Assembly: GCA_903903765.1 (NCBI GenBank)
Contig: CAIVAH010000044.1
Span: forward strand, 1 to 13,819
Length of the DNA: 13,819 nucleotides
Source of the DNA: an uncultured Methylococcaceae bacterium
GTDB lineage: Bacteria > Pseudomonadota > Gammaproteobacteria > Methylococcales > Methylomonadaceae
Direction of reading: 5' to 3'
In this document: in pieces, positions 1 to 8,119 of the stretch
Numbering within the stretch: position 1 is the stretch's first letter
Layout: each line of letters starts with the position of its first letter
Notes under the pieces: model-generated
Database searches by the model: none
Told to the model about the DNA's origin: nothing
What the model saw: the letters and a program-made list of their open reading frames with translations, nothing else
Program-made: the position numbers and the translations under genes

Positions 1-1
1 G

Positions 2-1501
2 ATAGAAGCCACAGCAGAAAGCTTAGCAATACCTGTTGTTCTAGAAGGCTATGAGCCACCTAGAGATTATCGTATAGAGCGTCTAATGGTCACACCCGAT
101 CCAGGCGTTATTGAAGTTAATATTCACCCTTCTAAATCATGGGATGAGTTAGTAGAAAAAACCAATATTATTTACGATCAGGCGCATTTATCACGTTTAG
201 GTACTGAAAAATTTATGCAGGATGGAAGGCATACCGGAACCGGCGGTGGTAACCACGTCACGATGGGTGCGGAAATCCCTGCTGATAGCCCAATGTTGCG
301 ACGTCCCGATTTGTTACGTAGTTTGATTACCTATTGGCAACATCATCCAGGCTTGTCATATTTGTTTTCAGGTATGTTTATTGGTCCAACTAGTCAGGCG
401 CCTCGAGTTGATGAGGGTCGTGATGAGAAGTTATATGAATTAGAAATTGCTTTTCAACAAATGCCAGAAGGCGAAGTGCCCGCGCCTTGGTTAGTTGATA
501 GACTATTGCGACATTTATTGACAGATATTACTGGTAATACGCACCGATCAGAGTTCTGTATAGATAAATTATATTCGCCAGATAGTTCGACAGGGCGATT
601 GGGTATTTTGGAGTTACGTTCATTTGAAATGCCCCCGCATGCGCAAATGTCTTTAGTGCAAGTTGTACTTTTAAGATCATTGATTGCATGGTTTTGGCGT
701 GAGCCTTATAAACACGATTTAGTAAGATGGGGTACTGAGTTACATGATCGTTTTATGTTGCCACATTATGTGCATGAAGACATGCGTCAAGTCACTAAAG
801 ATTTGCAGCGCGCAGGTTTTGCCTTTGATCTTGGATGGTTAGCTCCGTTTTTTGAGTTTAGATTTCCACGTTACGGTAATACGCTCATTGATGGTATGGA
901 TATGGAATTACGCTTTGCTATTGAGCCTTGGCATGTGCTGGGTGAAGAAATGAGTAGTTCAGGTACGGCCCGTTATGTGGATTCTTCAGTAGAGCGTGTT
1001 CAAATAGCTGTTACTGGCTTTACTGAAGGTCGTTATGTCATTGCATGTAATGGTCGTCGGGTCCCTATGCGTAATACAGGCCGTAAAGGTGAATATGTGG
1101 CCGGTGTACGTTATCGCGCCTGGCAACCACCTTCAGCATTACACCCAACTATTGCGCCACATACGCCTTTAGTCTTTGATGTGATAGATACTTGGAATGG
1201 ACGATCAGTGGGTGGTTGTACCTATTATGTCGCTCATCCTGGTGGACGTAGTTACGATGATTTTCCTGTTAATGATTATGCGGCAGAAACTCGCAGAATG
1301 ACACGATTCTGGGATTATGGTCACACACCTGGTGTTATCATCAGGCCACCATTAGCAACGACCCGTGATGTAGCATCGGATGAACCGTTTTTACAAAACT
1401 TTAAAGTGAGTGATAAAGCGCCCAGCGCCATGGCCCCCCCGGTTGAAGAGTTGAGCTTGGATTATCCTTTTACATTAGATTTACGTCATCGCACTCGGTA
1501 G
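2..1501 (+). CDS. Transglutaminase/DUF2126 family protein, C-terminal part (5' end outside window)
   Basis: The reading frame is open from base 2, and the residues before the first in-frame ATG at 86 (ending ...DYRIERL) read straight into the conserved segment MVTPDPGVIEVNIHP. This is therefore the C-terminal 499 residues of a longer protein, not a gene starting at 86. Full-length relatives are about 1,100 residues, with an N-terminal transglutaminase-like domain (not visible here) and a C-terminal DUF2126 region regarded as a putative amidoligase. The glycine-rich motif GTGGGNH (bases 236-256) followed by VTMGAEIP resembles the nucleotide/metal-site motifs of glutamine-synthetase-like enzymes. 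Substrate and product are unknown. Such genes usually sit beside ATP-grasp, alpha-E and transglutaminase genes, as here. The run of seven C at 1434-1440 keeps the frame open. Family assignment is firm; enzymatic role is inferred. Confidence 0.88.
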   Translation: MEATAESLAIPVVLEGYEPPRDYRIERLMVTPDPGVIEVNIHPSKSWDELVEKTNIIYDQAHLSRLGTEKFMQDGRHTGTGGGNHVTMGAEIPADSPMLRRPDLLRSLITYWQHHPGLSYLFSGMFIGPTSQAPRVDEGRDEKLYELEIAFQQMPEGEVPAPWLVDRLLRHLLTDITGNTHRSEFCIDKLYSPDSSTGRLGILELRSFEMPPHAQMSLVQVVLLRSLIAWFWREPYKHDLVRWGTELHDRFMLPHYVHEDMRQVTKDLQRAGFAFDLGWLAPFFEFRFPRYGNTLIDGMDMELRFAIEPWHVLGEEMSSSGTARYVDSSVERVQIAVTGFTEGRYVIACNGRRVPMRNTGRKGEYVAGVRYRAWQPPSALHPTIAPHTPLVFDVIDTWNGRSVGGCTYYVAHPGGRSYDDFPVNDYAAETRRMTRFWDYGHTPGVIIRPPLATTRDVASDEPFLQNFKVSDKAPSAMAPPVEELSLDYPFTLDLRHRTR

Positions 1502-1510
1502 ATTTTGGTG

Positions 1511-1540
1511 AGTTGGGTTAAACTAGTGTAAGCCAACTTT
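1511..1540 (+). terminator. Possible intrinsic terminator after the DUF2126 gene
   Basis: An AGTTGG arm (1511-1516) pairs with CCAACT (1533-1538). Three more inner pairs follow past one mismatch, and the stem runs into only three T. It lies ten bases after the TAG stop and ahead of gltA. The short T tract makes this a weak terminator at best. Confidence 0.35.
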
Positions 1541-1579
1541 CATTGTGTCAAAAATGCGATAGTGGTAATACCCATTACT

Positions 1580-2902
1580 AGGAGATTAATTTAAATGAGT
1601 AATAAATTAAAACTGTTAAATCCTGCTACATTGACTTTGGATGATCAAAGTTATTCTTTGCCCACTTACATGGGGATTGAGGGTGAGAAAGCCATTGATA
1701 TTACAAAGCTACGAAGCCAAACAGGTTACGTTACCTTAGATGATGGTTACGGAAATACGGGTGCTTGTGAAAGTGCAATCACTTATATTGACGGTGAAAA
1801 AGGAATCTTACGTTACCGTGGTTATCCCATTGAAGAGTTAGCCGAGTACTCACGGTTTGTTGAAGTTGCTTATTTATTACTTTATGGTGAATTACCAACA
1901 TCCGATAAATTATTACAGTTTTCAACGCGTCTTAATGAATCCTCAATTATTCATGAGGATATGCACCATTTCTTTAATGGCTTTCCTCGTGGTTCTCATC
2001 CAATGGGTATTTTAACGACAATGGTAGCTTCTTTATCTACGTTTTATCCGGTGCCTGATCGTTTAGATGAGCAGACCGAAATACAAATTGTGGCAAATCT
2101 AGTTTCTCAAGTGCGTACTATTGCAGCCTTTTCTTATAAGAAGTCAATTGGTGAGCCACTGGTTTATCCTTCTATTAAGTATAAATACACCAGTAACTTC
2201 TTGAATATGATGTTCTCGTCACCGGTACGTGATTATCAATTAGATATGGATATCGTTCGGGCCATTGATATGGTTTTAATTCTGCATGCTGATCATGAGC
2301 AAAACTGTAGTACATCTTCTGTTCGAACTGCTGGATCGAGTATGGCTAATGTATACGCGGTAATTACTGCGGGTATTGCAGCGCTTTGGGGGCCTCGTCA
2401 CGGTGGAGCAAATCAAGAAGTTATTAAAATGTTGGAGCAAATTCACGCCGAAGGTGGTGATGGTACTGAGTTCATTAACCAAGCGAAAGACAAAAAATCG
2501 GGTAAACGTTTAATGGGCTTTGGGCATAGAGTTTATAAAAACTTTGATCCACGCGCGCAAGTTTTAAAGAAGCATTGTGATAAATTATTAAACAAATCAG
2601 GTATTAATGATCCGCTATTAGATATTGCACGCCGGATTGAAGAAATTGCACTCAGTGATGAATATTTTATTTCTCGTAAGCTATATCCTAATGTTGATTT
2701 TTATTCAGGTTTAATCTTAAGAGCGGCTGGAATTCCAACTAATATGTTTACAGTTTTATTTGCAATTGGGCGTATGCCTGGGTGGTTAGCACATTGGCGT
2801 GAAATGATTCATGGTGAACAAGTGACAATTTATAGACCCCGGCAAATTTATACAGGAGAAAAAATGCGGCATTACGAGGAAATCAGCTTAAGAACTGATT
2901 GA
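1580..2902 (+). CDS. gltA: Citrate synthase, type II (CDS 1595-2902)
   Basis: Condenses oxaloacetate and acetyl-CoA to citrate, the entry step of the TCA cycle, in the cytosol. The 435-residue product has the roughly 50-residue N-terminal extension of the long hexameric, NADH-sensitive Gram-negative enzymes (E. coli GltA is 427). The catalytic residues are visible: His269 in WGPRHGGAN, His311 in FGHRVYKN and Asp368 in YPNVDFYSG, matching E. coli His264, His305 and Asp362. His231 in HADHEQNCST matches the oxaloacetate-binding His226. The ATG at 1595 is preceded by AGGAG at 1580-1584, ten bases upstream, which fixes the start. It is a single gene with 93 bases before it and 112 after. Its position between the DUF2126 gene and the ATP-grasp gene is unusual. 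The N-terminal extension argues against the shorter 2-methylcitrate synthase PrpC. Confidence 0.96.
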
Positions 2903-2954
2903 TCGATGTCCATGCAAAAAAGCTCTATTTTAACCTTACATTCAAAAAGTTGGG

Positions 2955-2982
2955 TTAAGGATATTTCGAGTAAAAGGATAAT
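2955..2982 (+). promoter_or_regulatory. Candidate promoter for the ATP-grasp/Anbu operon
   Basis: GATAAT at 2977-2982 (five of six to the -10 consensus) lies 16 bases after TTAAGG at 2955-2960 (weak -35). It sits in the 112-base gap between gltA and the GTG start at 3015. GGGTTA (2952-2957) and TAACCC (2982-2987) form an inverted repeat around it. Suggestive only. Confidence 0.3.
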
Positions 2983-3014
2983 AACCCGATACGAAATAGT
3001 TTAAGGAATAATCG

Positions 3015-5582
3015 GTGCGCAATAACACTTTGGCTAACGATATTGGTACGCAATATTATGCAACACAGCTAGGTATATATGATGAAATGTACGCTAATAA
3101 AGTTAAAGTGTTGCCTTACTGGGAACGCTTTATGGCGGCATTGGATAGTATGGGTACCGAAAATTTGGAGTTGCGCAGAAGAGAGGCTCAACGCCTATTG
3201 CGTGAGAACGGTGTTACTTATAATGTTTATGGCGATTCACAAAATTTAACCAGACCGTGGCGACTTGATCCTGTTCCACTATTAATTAGTAGTGAAGAGT
3301 GGGTTATTATTGAGTCTGGTCTTGAGGAACGCGCAGAATTACTCGATTTAATATTAAAAGATATTTATGGTAAACAATCACTATTAAAAAAAGGGCTATT
3401 ACCACCAGAGTTAGTTTATAGCCACGAAGGTTTTTTACATCCTTGCGTTGGTGCTTTACAAAAACAAAAACGTCATTTAACTATTTATTCGGCTAACCTT
3501 GCACGTGGTCCTAATGGCCGTATGTGGGTTTTGGATGATAGAGCACAGGCGCCATCAGGCTCAGGTTATGCTTTAGAAAATCGTACAGTAATGACTCGTG
3601 TGTTACCCGATATTTTTAGGCAGACTCAAGTTCATCGCTTATCTGGTTTTTTTAAGTCTCTGCATAAAGGTCTTGTAGATATTGGTTCTCATAAAAAAGA
3701 AGATCCACGTATAGTCATATTGACACCTGGTCCACTCAATGAAACTTATTTTGAGCATGCTTATTTAGCAGCTTATTTAGGATACACCTTGGTTCAAGGT
3801 GGTGACTTAACCGTTCGAGATGGCAAGGTTTGGCTCAAATCATTATCAGGCTTACAAGCCGTTGATGTGATCTTGCGGCGGGTAGATGATTCATTTTGTG
3901 ACCCATTAATGTTACGCAGTGAATCAAAACTTGGTGTCGCGGGTTTGTTAGAAGCTGTTCGCAGAGGTAATGTCGCAATAGCAAATCCCTTAGGTAGTAG
4001 TGTGTTAGAAAACCCAGCACTTATGGCCTTTTTACCTAGGTTAGCTAGATATTTTTTAAATGATGAATTAAAACTTCCGTCTATAGCAACTTGGTGGTGT
4101 GGCCAGTCCAGAGAAAGGGATTTTGTATTGCAACATCTAGATAGTTTAGTGATTAAACCTATTAATCGTGGTTTTGGAAATCATGCCGTGTTTGGTGGCA
4201 GTTTAAGTAATAAAGAAAAAGAAAATTTACGCGGTCAAATCATTGCTAAGCCACATTTGTTTATTGGTCAAGAGCAAGTGAGTTTCTCTACCTTACCTGC
4301 TTTTATTGATAACAAAATAGAGGCTCGAAATGCTTTGTTAAGAACTTTTGTGGTAGCGAGTGGTAACGACTACAAAGTAATGCCGGGGGGGTTAACTCGA
4401 GTTGCACGGCAAAAAGACAACTTTATAGTTTCTAATCAAGCTGGTGGTATCAGTAAAGATACTTGGGTGTTAGCATCAGAGCCGGATAAGCCTGTTAGTT
4501 TGTGGACACAGCCAAGACGAAATCAGTTAATAGATGCAGAAACTGATGCTTTAACAAGTAGAGCGGCAGACAACCTATTTTGGGTAGGGCGGCATTTAGA
4601 AAGAACAGAGGCTGTGACTCGTTTATTGCGAGTTATTCTAGTTAAATATAGAGAAGTATTTGAATTTAAGGATCAACATGATGAGGCATGTTTACAAGTT
4701 ATATTAAGGACTTTGACTCAAGTTACAGGAACTTATCCCGGATTTATAAAATGTGATGAGCAATTTATAAAAGTACCCGATATAGAGTTAATGTCTTTGG
4801 TTAAAGATGCTTTTCGGAGGGGAACTTTAACGTCTAATGTTCAGGCTTTTTTTCAAGCAGCTTTTAGTATTCGAGATTTATGGTCACAAGATACTTGGCG
4901 TAGTGTAGATAATATTCAGCGTAGGTGGCAGCAAAGAATAAATAATGTCGATTTAAATATAGAACATTTACCCAACCATTTAGATGACTTAATGACAGGC
5001 ATCGTAGCCTTTACTGGATTGACTAGTGAAAGTATGACACGTGAAGCGTCTTGGTTAATGCTAGATAGCGGTCGTAGATTAGAGCGTGCGTTAGCATTAA
5101 TAGCTTTATTACGCTCTACGTTAGCTTTACGACATGAGGATATATTACAAACACAAGTTCTAGAGGCCGTTTTAGTTGTAACTGATAGTTTAACGATTTA
5201 TCAGAGACGCTATAGATCTTATATTCAGTTACCTTTAGTCTTGGAATTGCTTTTATTAGATGATGCGCACCCAAGATCAATTGCTTATCAGTTGCAGCAA
5301 TTATGTATTCATATTGGCGCGTTACCAAGAAGTAAAGGAAAGGGTCAGTTAAGTGCAGAGGAGCGTTTAATTTTAAAAGCTTTTACAGATTTACGCTTAT
5401 GTAATGTGCAGGAACTAACACAAGTTAATGAAGATGATGGTGTTTATCAAAAATTTGAAGAGTTAATGTCTAATACAACAGACCTGTTATGGCAGACTTC
5501 AGAGTTGATTGCAGAGGCTTATTTCAGCCATTCACAAACTTCTCAGTTGATGGTGCTTAATACAAGCGAGGATGAGCTTTGA
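3015..5582 (+). CDS. Fused circularly permuted type 2 ATP-grasp / alpha-E domain protein
   Basis: An 855-residue fusion. Residues 1 to about 500 form the circularly permuted ATP-grasp domain (COG2308 type), with VLDDRAQAPSGSGYALENR, TPGPLNETYFEHAYLAAYLG, RRVDDSFCDP, the nucleotide-side lysine K381 in VIKPINRGFGN, and PGGLTRVA near its end. From about residue 513 comes the all-helical alpha-E domain (COG2307), starting SRAADNLFWVGRHLERTE and repeating the ER signature in SGRRLERALALIALL. ATP-grasp enzymes of this type are thought to ligate carboxylates to amines; the true substrate is unknown. The start is GTG with AAGGA at 3003-3007, eight bases upstream. The stop overlaps the next start (TTGA), indicating translational coupling. 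Compared with the split copy at 8937-11323, the glycine-rich loop is diverged (GFGNHAVFGG instead of GGYGMLVG), suggesting a different substrate. A run of seven G lies at 4385-4391. Confidence 0.93.
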   Translation: MRNNTLANDIGTQYYATQLGIYDEMYANKVKVLPYWERFMAALDSMGTENLELRRREAQRLLRENGVTYNVYGDSQNLTRPWRLDPVPLLISSEEWVIIESGLEERAELLDLILKDIYGKQSLLKKGLLPPELVYSHEGFLHPCVGALQKQKRHLTIYSANLARGPNGRMWVLDDRAQAPSGSGYALENRTVMTRVLPDIFRQTQVHRLSGFFKSLHKGLVDIGSHKKEDPRIVILTPGPLNETYFEHAYLAAYLGYTLVQGGDLTVRDGKVWLKSLSGLQAVDVILRRVDDSFCDPLMLRSESKLGVAGLLEAVRRGNVAIANPLGSSVLENPALMAFLPRLARYFLNDELKLPSIATWWCGQSRERDFVLQHLDSLVIKPINRGFGNHAVFGGSLSNKEKENLRGQIIAKPHLFIGQEQVSFSTLPAFIDNKIEARNALLRTFVVASGNDYKVMPGGLTRVARQKDNFIVSNQAGGISKDTWVLASEPDKPVSLWTQPRRNQLIDAETDALTSRAADNLFWVGRHLERTEAVTRLLRVILVKYREVFEFKDQHDEACLQVILRTLTQVTGTYPGFIKCDEQFIKVPDIELMSLVKDAFRRGTLTSNVQAFFQAAFSIRDLWSQDTWRSVDNIQRRWQQRINNVDLNIEHLPNHLDDLMTGIVAFTGLTSESMTREASWLMLDSGRRLERALALIALLRSTLALRHEDILQTQVLEAVLVVTDSLTIYQRRYRSYIQLPLVLELLLLDDAHPRSIAYQLQQLCIHIGALPRSKGKGQLSAEERLILKAFTDLRLCNVQELTQVNEDDGVYQKFEELMSNTTDLLWQTSELIAEAYFSHSQTSQLMVLNTSEDEL

Positions 5583-6535
5583 AATATCGTATTACGCACA
5601 GTACGCTTTATGATTACAGTCAATCAGTGGGGTTATGTCAAAATGAAGCACGACTTCTACCTCGTAACTTCTGGCGTCAGCAAGAGGACAGTAGCCATTT
5701 TGAGATAACACCAAGCCCTACTGATTTTAATGAGAGGATTGATTTTTTTGGTAATAGGGTAGTTTACTTTGCAGTGCAAAAACCACATACCAAATTATTA
5801 GTTACTGTAATTAGTGAAGTGAGTATTTTTCCAAAACAAAATGGTTTGGATTTGTTCAATTCGATTACTTGGGAGCAAGTGGTACAGATTTTACAGTCAA
5901 ATTCATCATTGAATAGTCAGGCTGAGTTTTCTGAGCGCCAAAGTCAGAGCCAATCCCAAACGCAGAGTCAAAGTACAGCGTATGCATTTGAGATACTCGA
6001 TGCTCGACAATATGTACTAGATTCTCCCATGGTTTCTGTCAACCCAGAGTTGGCTGACTATGCATGTTTGTCTTTTCAACCTAATAGAGCCTTAATCGAT
6101 GTGGTATATGATTTGATGGCGCGTATTTATAAAGATTTTACGTATGATCCGACTTTTACTACGATAGCAACCCCGTTAATTGACGTCCTGCGTTTTAGAC
6201 GTGGTGTATGTCAAGATTTTGCGCATTTAGCAATAGCTTGTTTACGTTCTTTTGGGATAGCAGCTAGATACGTAAGCGGTTATGTTGAGACAATGCCTGA
6301 GCAAGGTAAGCCTCGTTTAGTGGGGGCTGATGCTTCACATGCATGGTTTTCAGTTTATATTCCTGCAATAGGTTGGATGGATTTTGATCCTACAAATAAT
6401 AAAGTTCCATATGATCAACATATTACCTTGGCATGGGGGCGAGATTTTTCGGATGTAACACCTCTTAAGGGCATAGCGTTTGGGGGGGGGCAGCATACCT
6501 TGTCTGTTTCTGTTGACGTTTTAAGGTTGACATAA
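5579..6535 (+). CDS. Transglutaminase-like cysteine protease family protein (COG1305)
   Basis: A 318-residue protein with the N-terminal beta domain typical of bacterial transglutaminase-like proteins (KYRITHSTLYDYSQ). The papain-fold core has Cys211 in RRGVCQDFAHLA, His254 in ASHAWFSVY and Asp270 in DFDPTN, a complete catalytic triad. Prokaryotic members mostly act as peptidases or amide-bond exchangers rather than true cross-linkers; the substrate here is unknown. There is no signal peptide, so it is probably cytosolic. Translation starts at TTG, which shares bases with the upstream TGA; GAGG at 5568-5571 supports it. Residues 119-133 are a low-complexity Ser/Gln insert between the two domains. 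A run of nine G (6482-6490) encodes Gly302-304 near the C-terminus, a spot prone to slippage or sequencing error. Confidence 0.92.
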   Translation: MKYRITHSTLYDYSQSVGLCQNEARLLPRNFWRQQEDSSHFEITPSPTDFNERIDFFGNRVVYFAVQKPHTKLLVTVISEVSIFPKQNGLDLFNSITWEQVVQILQSNSSLNSQAEFSERQSQSQSQTQSQSTAYAFEILDARQYVLDSPMVSVNPELADYACLSFQPNRALIDVVYDLMARIYKDFTYDPTFTTIATPLIDVLRFRRGVCQDFAHLAIACLRSFGIAARYVSGYVETMPEQGKPRLVGADASHAWFSVYIPAIGWMDFDPTNNKVPYDQHITLAWGRDFSDVTPLKGIAFGGGQHTLSVSVDVLRLT

Positions 6536-6564
6536 GTGCGAAGAATTTTATAGTTTTTTAGTTT

Positions 6565-7272
6565 AGAGGAGGCAAGATGGCTACAATACATATGATAGGT
6601 GGGGAAAAAGGTGGTGTCGGTAAATCAGTAGTGGCGCGCTTATTAGCCCAATACATGATAGATAACGAAATACCTTTTGTGGGATTTGATACCGATAGAT
6701 CACATGGTTCATTACTGAGGTTTTATTCAGATTATGCGTCGCCCACAATTATAGATAGTTATCAAAGTTTAGATGCAATTATAGAGGTGGCGGCTGAAAA
6801 TCCTTATCAACGTGTTTTAGTTGATCTTGCAGCTCAAACCCATCAAGCACTTGCAAAATGGATTGATGATTCTGGGGTTTTGGAATTAGCAGAAGAATTA
6901 GATATCAAAATTTATTACTGGAATGTGATGGATTCAGGTAAAGATTCTGTTGATCTACTTAATAAATTATTAACACAGTTTGGTTCTCGATTTAATTATG
7001 TGTTAGTGCAAAATCAATTGCGTGATGAACACTTTAATATACTAGAGTTTTCTGGCGTTAAGGAAAGAGCTTTGGCTTTTAATGCACAAGTAATGACGTT
7101 AAAACGGTTGCATGCAACTGTAATGACTAAAATAGATGGTAATAGTTACAGTTTTTGGGCGGCAAAAAATAAAGATAATCAAAGTCTTGATGCTTTAGGT
7201 TTGTTAGAAAGACAACGAGTTAAGATTTGGTTAAATCATGCTTATAAGCAATTTGAATCACTAGTGATTTAA
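6565..7272 (+). CDS. ParA/MinD/CobQ-type P-loop ATPase (CDS 6577-7272)
   Basis: A 231-residue single-domain SIMIBI-class NTPase. The deviant Walker A motif is KGGVGKS (residues 11-17) with signature lysine K11 and phosphate-binding K16. The Walker A' aspartate lies in GFDTDRS (around D38), and Walker B is VLVDLAAQ with D83. The sequence resembles the small group annotated as nucleotide-binding or TraL-like mobilisation proteins, but no plasmid, partition or conjugation genes are nearby and no ParB-like partner is present. A role as a switch or positioning ATPase for the surrounding amidoligase/transglutaminase proteins is inference from position only. The start has the strongest ribosome-binding site in the window, AGAGGAGG at 6565-6572. 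It lies 41 bases after one transglutaminase gene and 26 before another, in the same direction, so co-transcription is likely. Confidence 0.88.
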   Translation, partial: RGGKMATIHMIGGEKGGVGKSVVARLLAQYMIDNEIPFVGFDTDRSHGSLLRFYSDYASPTIIDSYQSLDAIIEVAAENPYQRVLVDLAAQTHQALAKWIDDSGVLELAEELDIKIYYWNVMDSGKDSVDLLNKLLTQFGSRFNYVLVQNQLRDEHFNILEFSGVKERALAFNAQVMTLKRLHATVMTKIDGNSYSFWAAKNKDNQSLDALGLLERQRVKIWLNHAYKQFESLVI

Positions 7273-7298
7273 AAATTATTCTCAACCATTTTACTGAT

Positions 7299-8087
7299 AT
7301 GAAATTAAGAGTCAGTTGCAGTCTGCGTTTTCAAGTGATTGAAGCCAGTGTGTTAATTTTAATGCTTAGGCCGTATCGAGGCATACAGCAGTGGATTAAC
7401 CGTGAAGTTTATGTGGTTAGGCCTGTAATACCGATGCTTGAAAGTACAGATAGCTTTGGTAATTCATTGCAGCGATTAATGGCACCAGTAGGTAATTTTT
7501 TAATTTATACCTCAACCGATGTAATTGTTGCAGATAAAGTTGATTTTGCTTCGGGCGCGCATTTTGTTGAGATACAAGATTTGCCAAATTATGTGTTGCC
7601 TTTTTTATTACCCAGTCGATATTGTGAATCAGATCGTTTCGGAGATTTGGCAAGAGATATAACAAAAGCCGCGTTGCCTGGGTATGATCAAGTGAGTAAG
7701 ATCAATGAATGGGTGCGAGAATTTATTGAATATGTGCCTGGATCCAGTGAATATCCGTTATCAGCTATAGAGGTTCATCAGCGTGGACAGGGTGTGTGCA
7801 GAGATTTAGCTCAAGTTGCAATAGCATTGTGTCGCAGTATTAGTATTCCTACACGATTAGTCGTAGGCTATTTATATAATCTTCAACCCATGGATTTACA
7901 TGCGTGGTTTGAGGCTTATGTTGGTGGTAAGTGGTATACATTTGATCCAACTCAGTCTGATTTAATAGGTGGTAGGGTTATTGTAGCGTTTGGAAGAGAT
8001 GCTGCAGATGTTTCTATTTTTCATCAATTTGGTTCTGGTTGTATGTTAAACGAGATGGACGTTCGAGTCGATTTACTGGATAATTAG
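7299..8087 (+). CDS. Second transglutaminase-like cysteine protease family protein
   Basis: A 262-residue protein of the same broad family as the 5579-6535 gene but clearly diverged and shorter. An N-terminal beta-rich region is followed by the core with Cys167 in GQGVCRDLAQVA, His201 in MDLHAWFEAY and Asp216 in TFDPTQ, so the triad is intact. Transglutaminases of this kind accompany Anbu genes, and the next gene downstream is Anbu, so this copy is the likely member of the Anbu set. The other probably belongs with the ATP-grasp/alpha-E fusion and DUF2126. No signal peptide is seen. The ATG at 7299 has no recognisable Shine-Dalgarno sequence, only AT-rich bases, so expression may rely on the upstream ATPase gene. 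Substrate unknown. Confidence 0.9.
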   Translation: MKLRVSCSLRFQVIEASVLILMLRPYRGIQQWINREVYVVRPVIPMLESTDSFGNSLQRLMAPVGNFLIYTSTDVIVADKVDFASGAHFVEIQDLPNYVLPFLLPSRYCESDRFGDLARDITKAALPGYDQVSKINEWVREFIEYVPGSSEYPLSAIEVHQRGQGVCRDLAQVAIALCRSISIPTRLVVGYLYNLQPMDLHAWFEAYVGGKWYTFDPTQSDLIGGRVIVAFGRDAADVSIFHQFGSGCMLNEMDVRVDLLDN

Positions 8088-8119
8088 CATATTAAAAAAT
8101 TTTTATCATTTAAATAATT

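Noticed and set aside
86..1501. Treating the ATG at 86 as the true start of the first gene
   Set aside because: The frame is open and clearly coding back to base 2, and no ribosome-binding site precedes 86; the gene is cut by the window edge.
1595..2902. 2-methylcitrate synthase (prpC)
   Set aside because: The 435-residue length with a long N-terminal region and the HADHEQNCST and GFGHRVYKN motifs fit type II citrate synthase, and no other prp genes are near.
6577..7272. Plasmid partition or conjugation module (ParA or TraL)
   Set aside because: No ParB, centromere-like repeats, relaxase, oriT or transfer genes are visible; the surroundings are a chromosomal enzyme operon.
8088..8119. A terminator in the AT-rich gap before Anbu
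   Set aside because: The A-run followed by T-run has no GC stem; it is a short spacer inside an operon.
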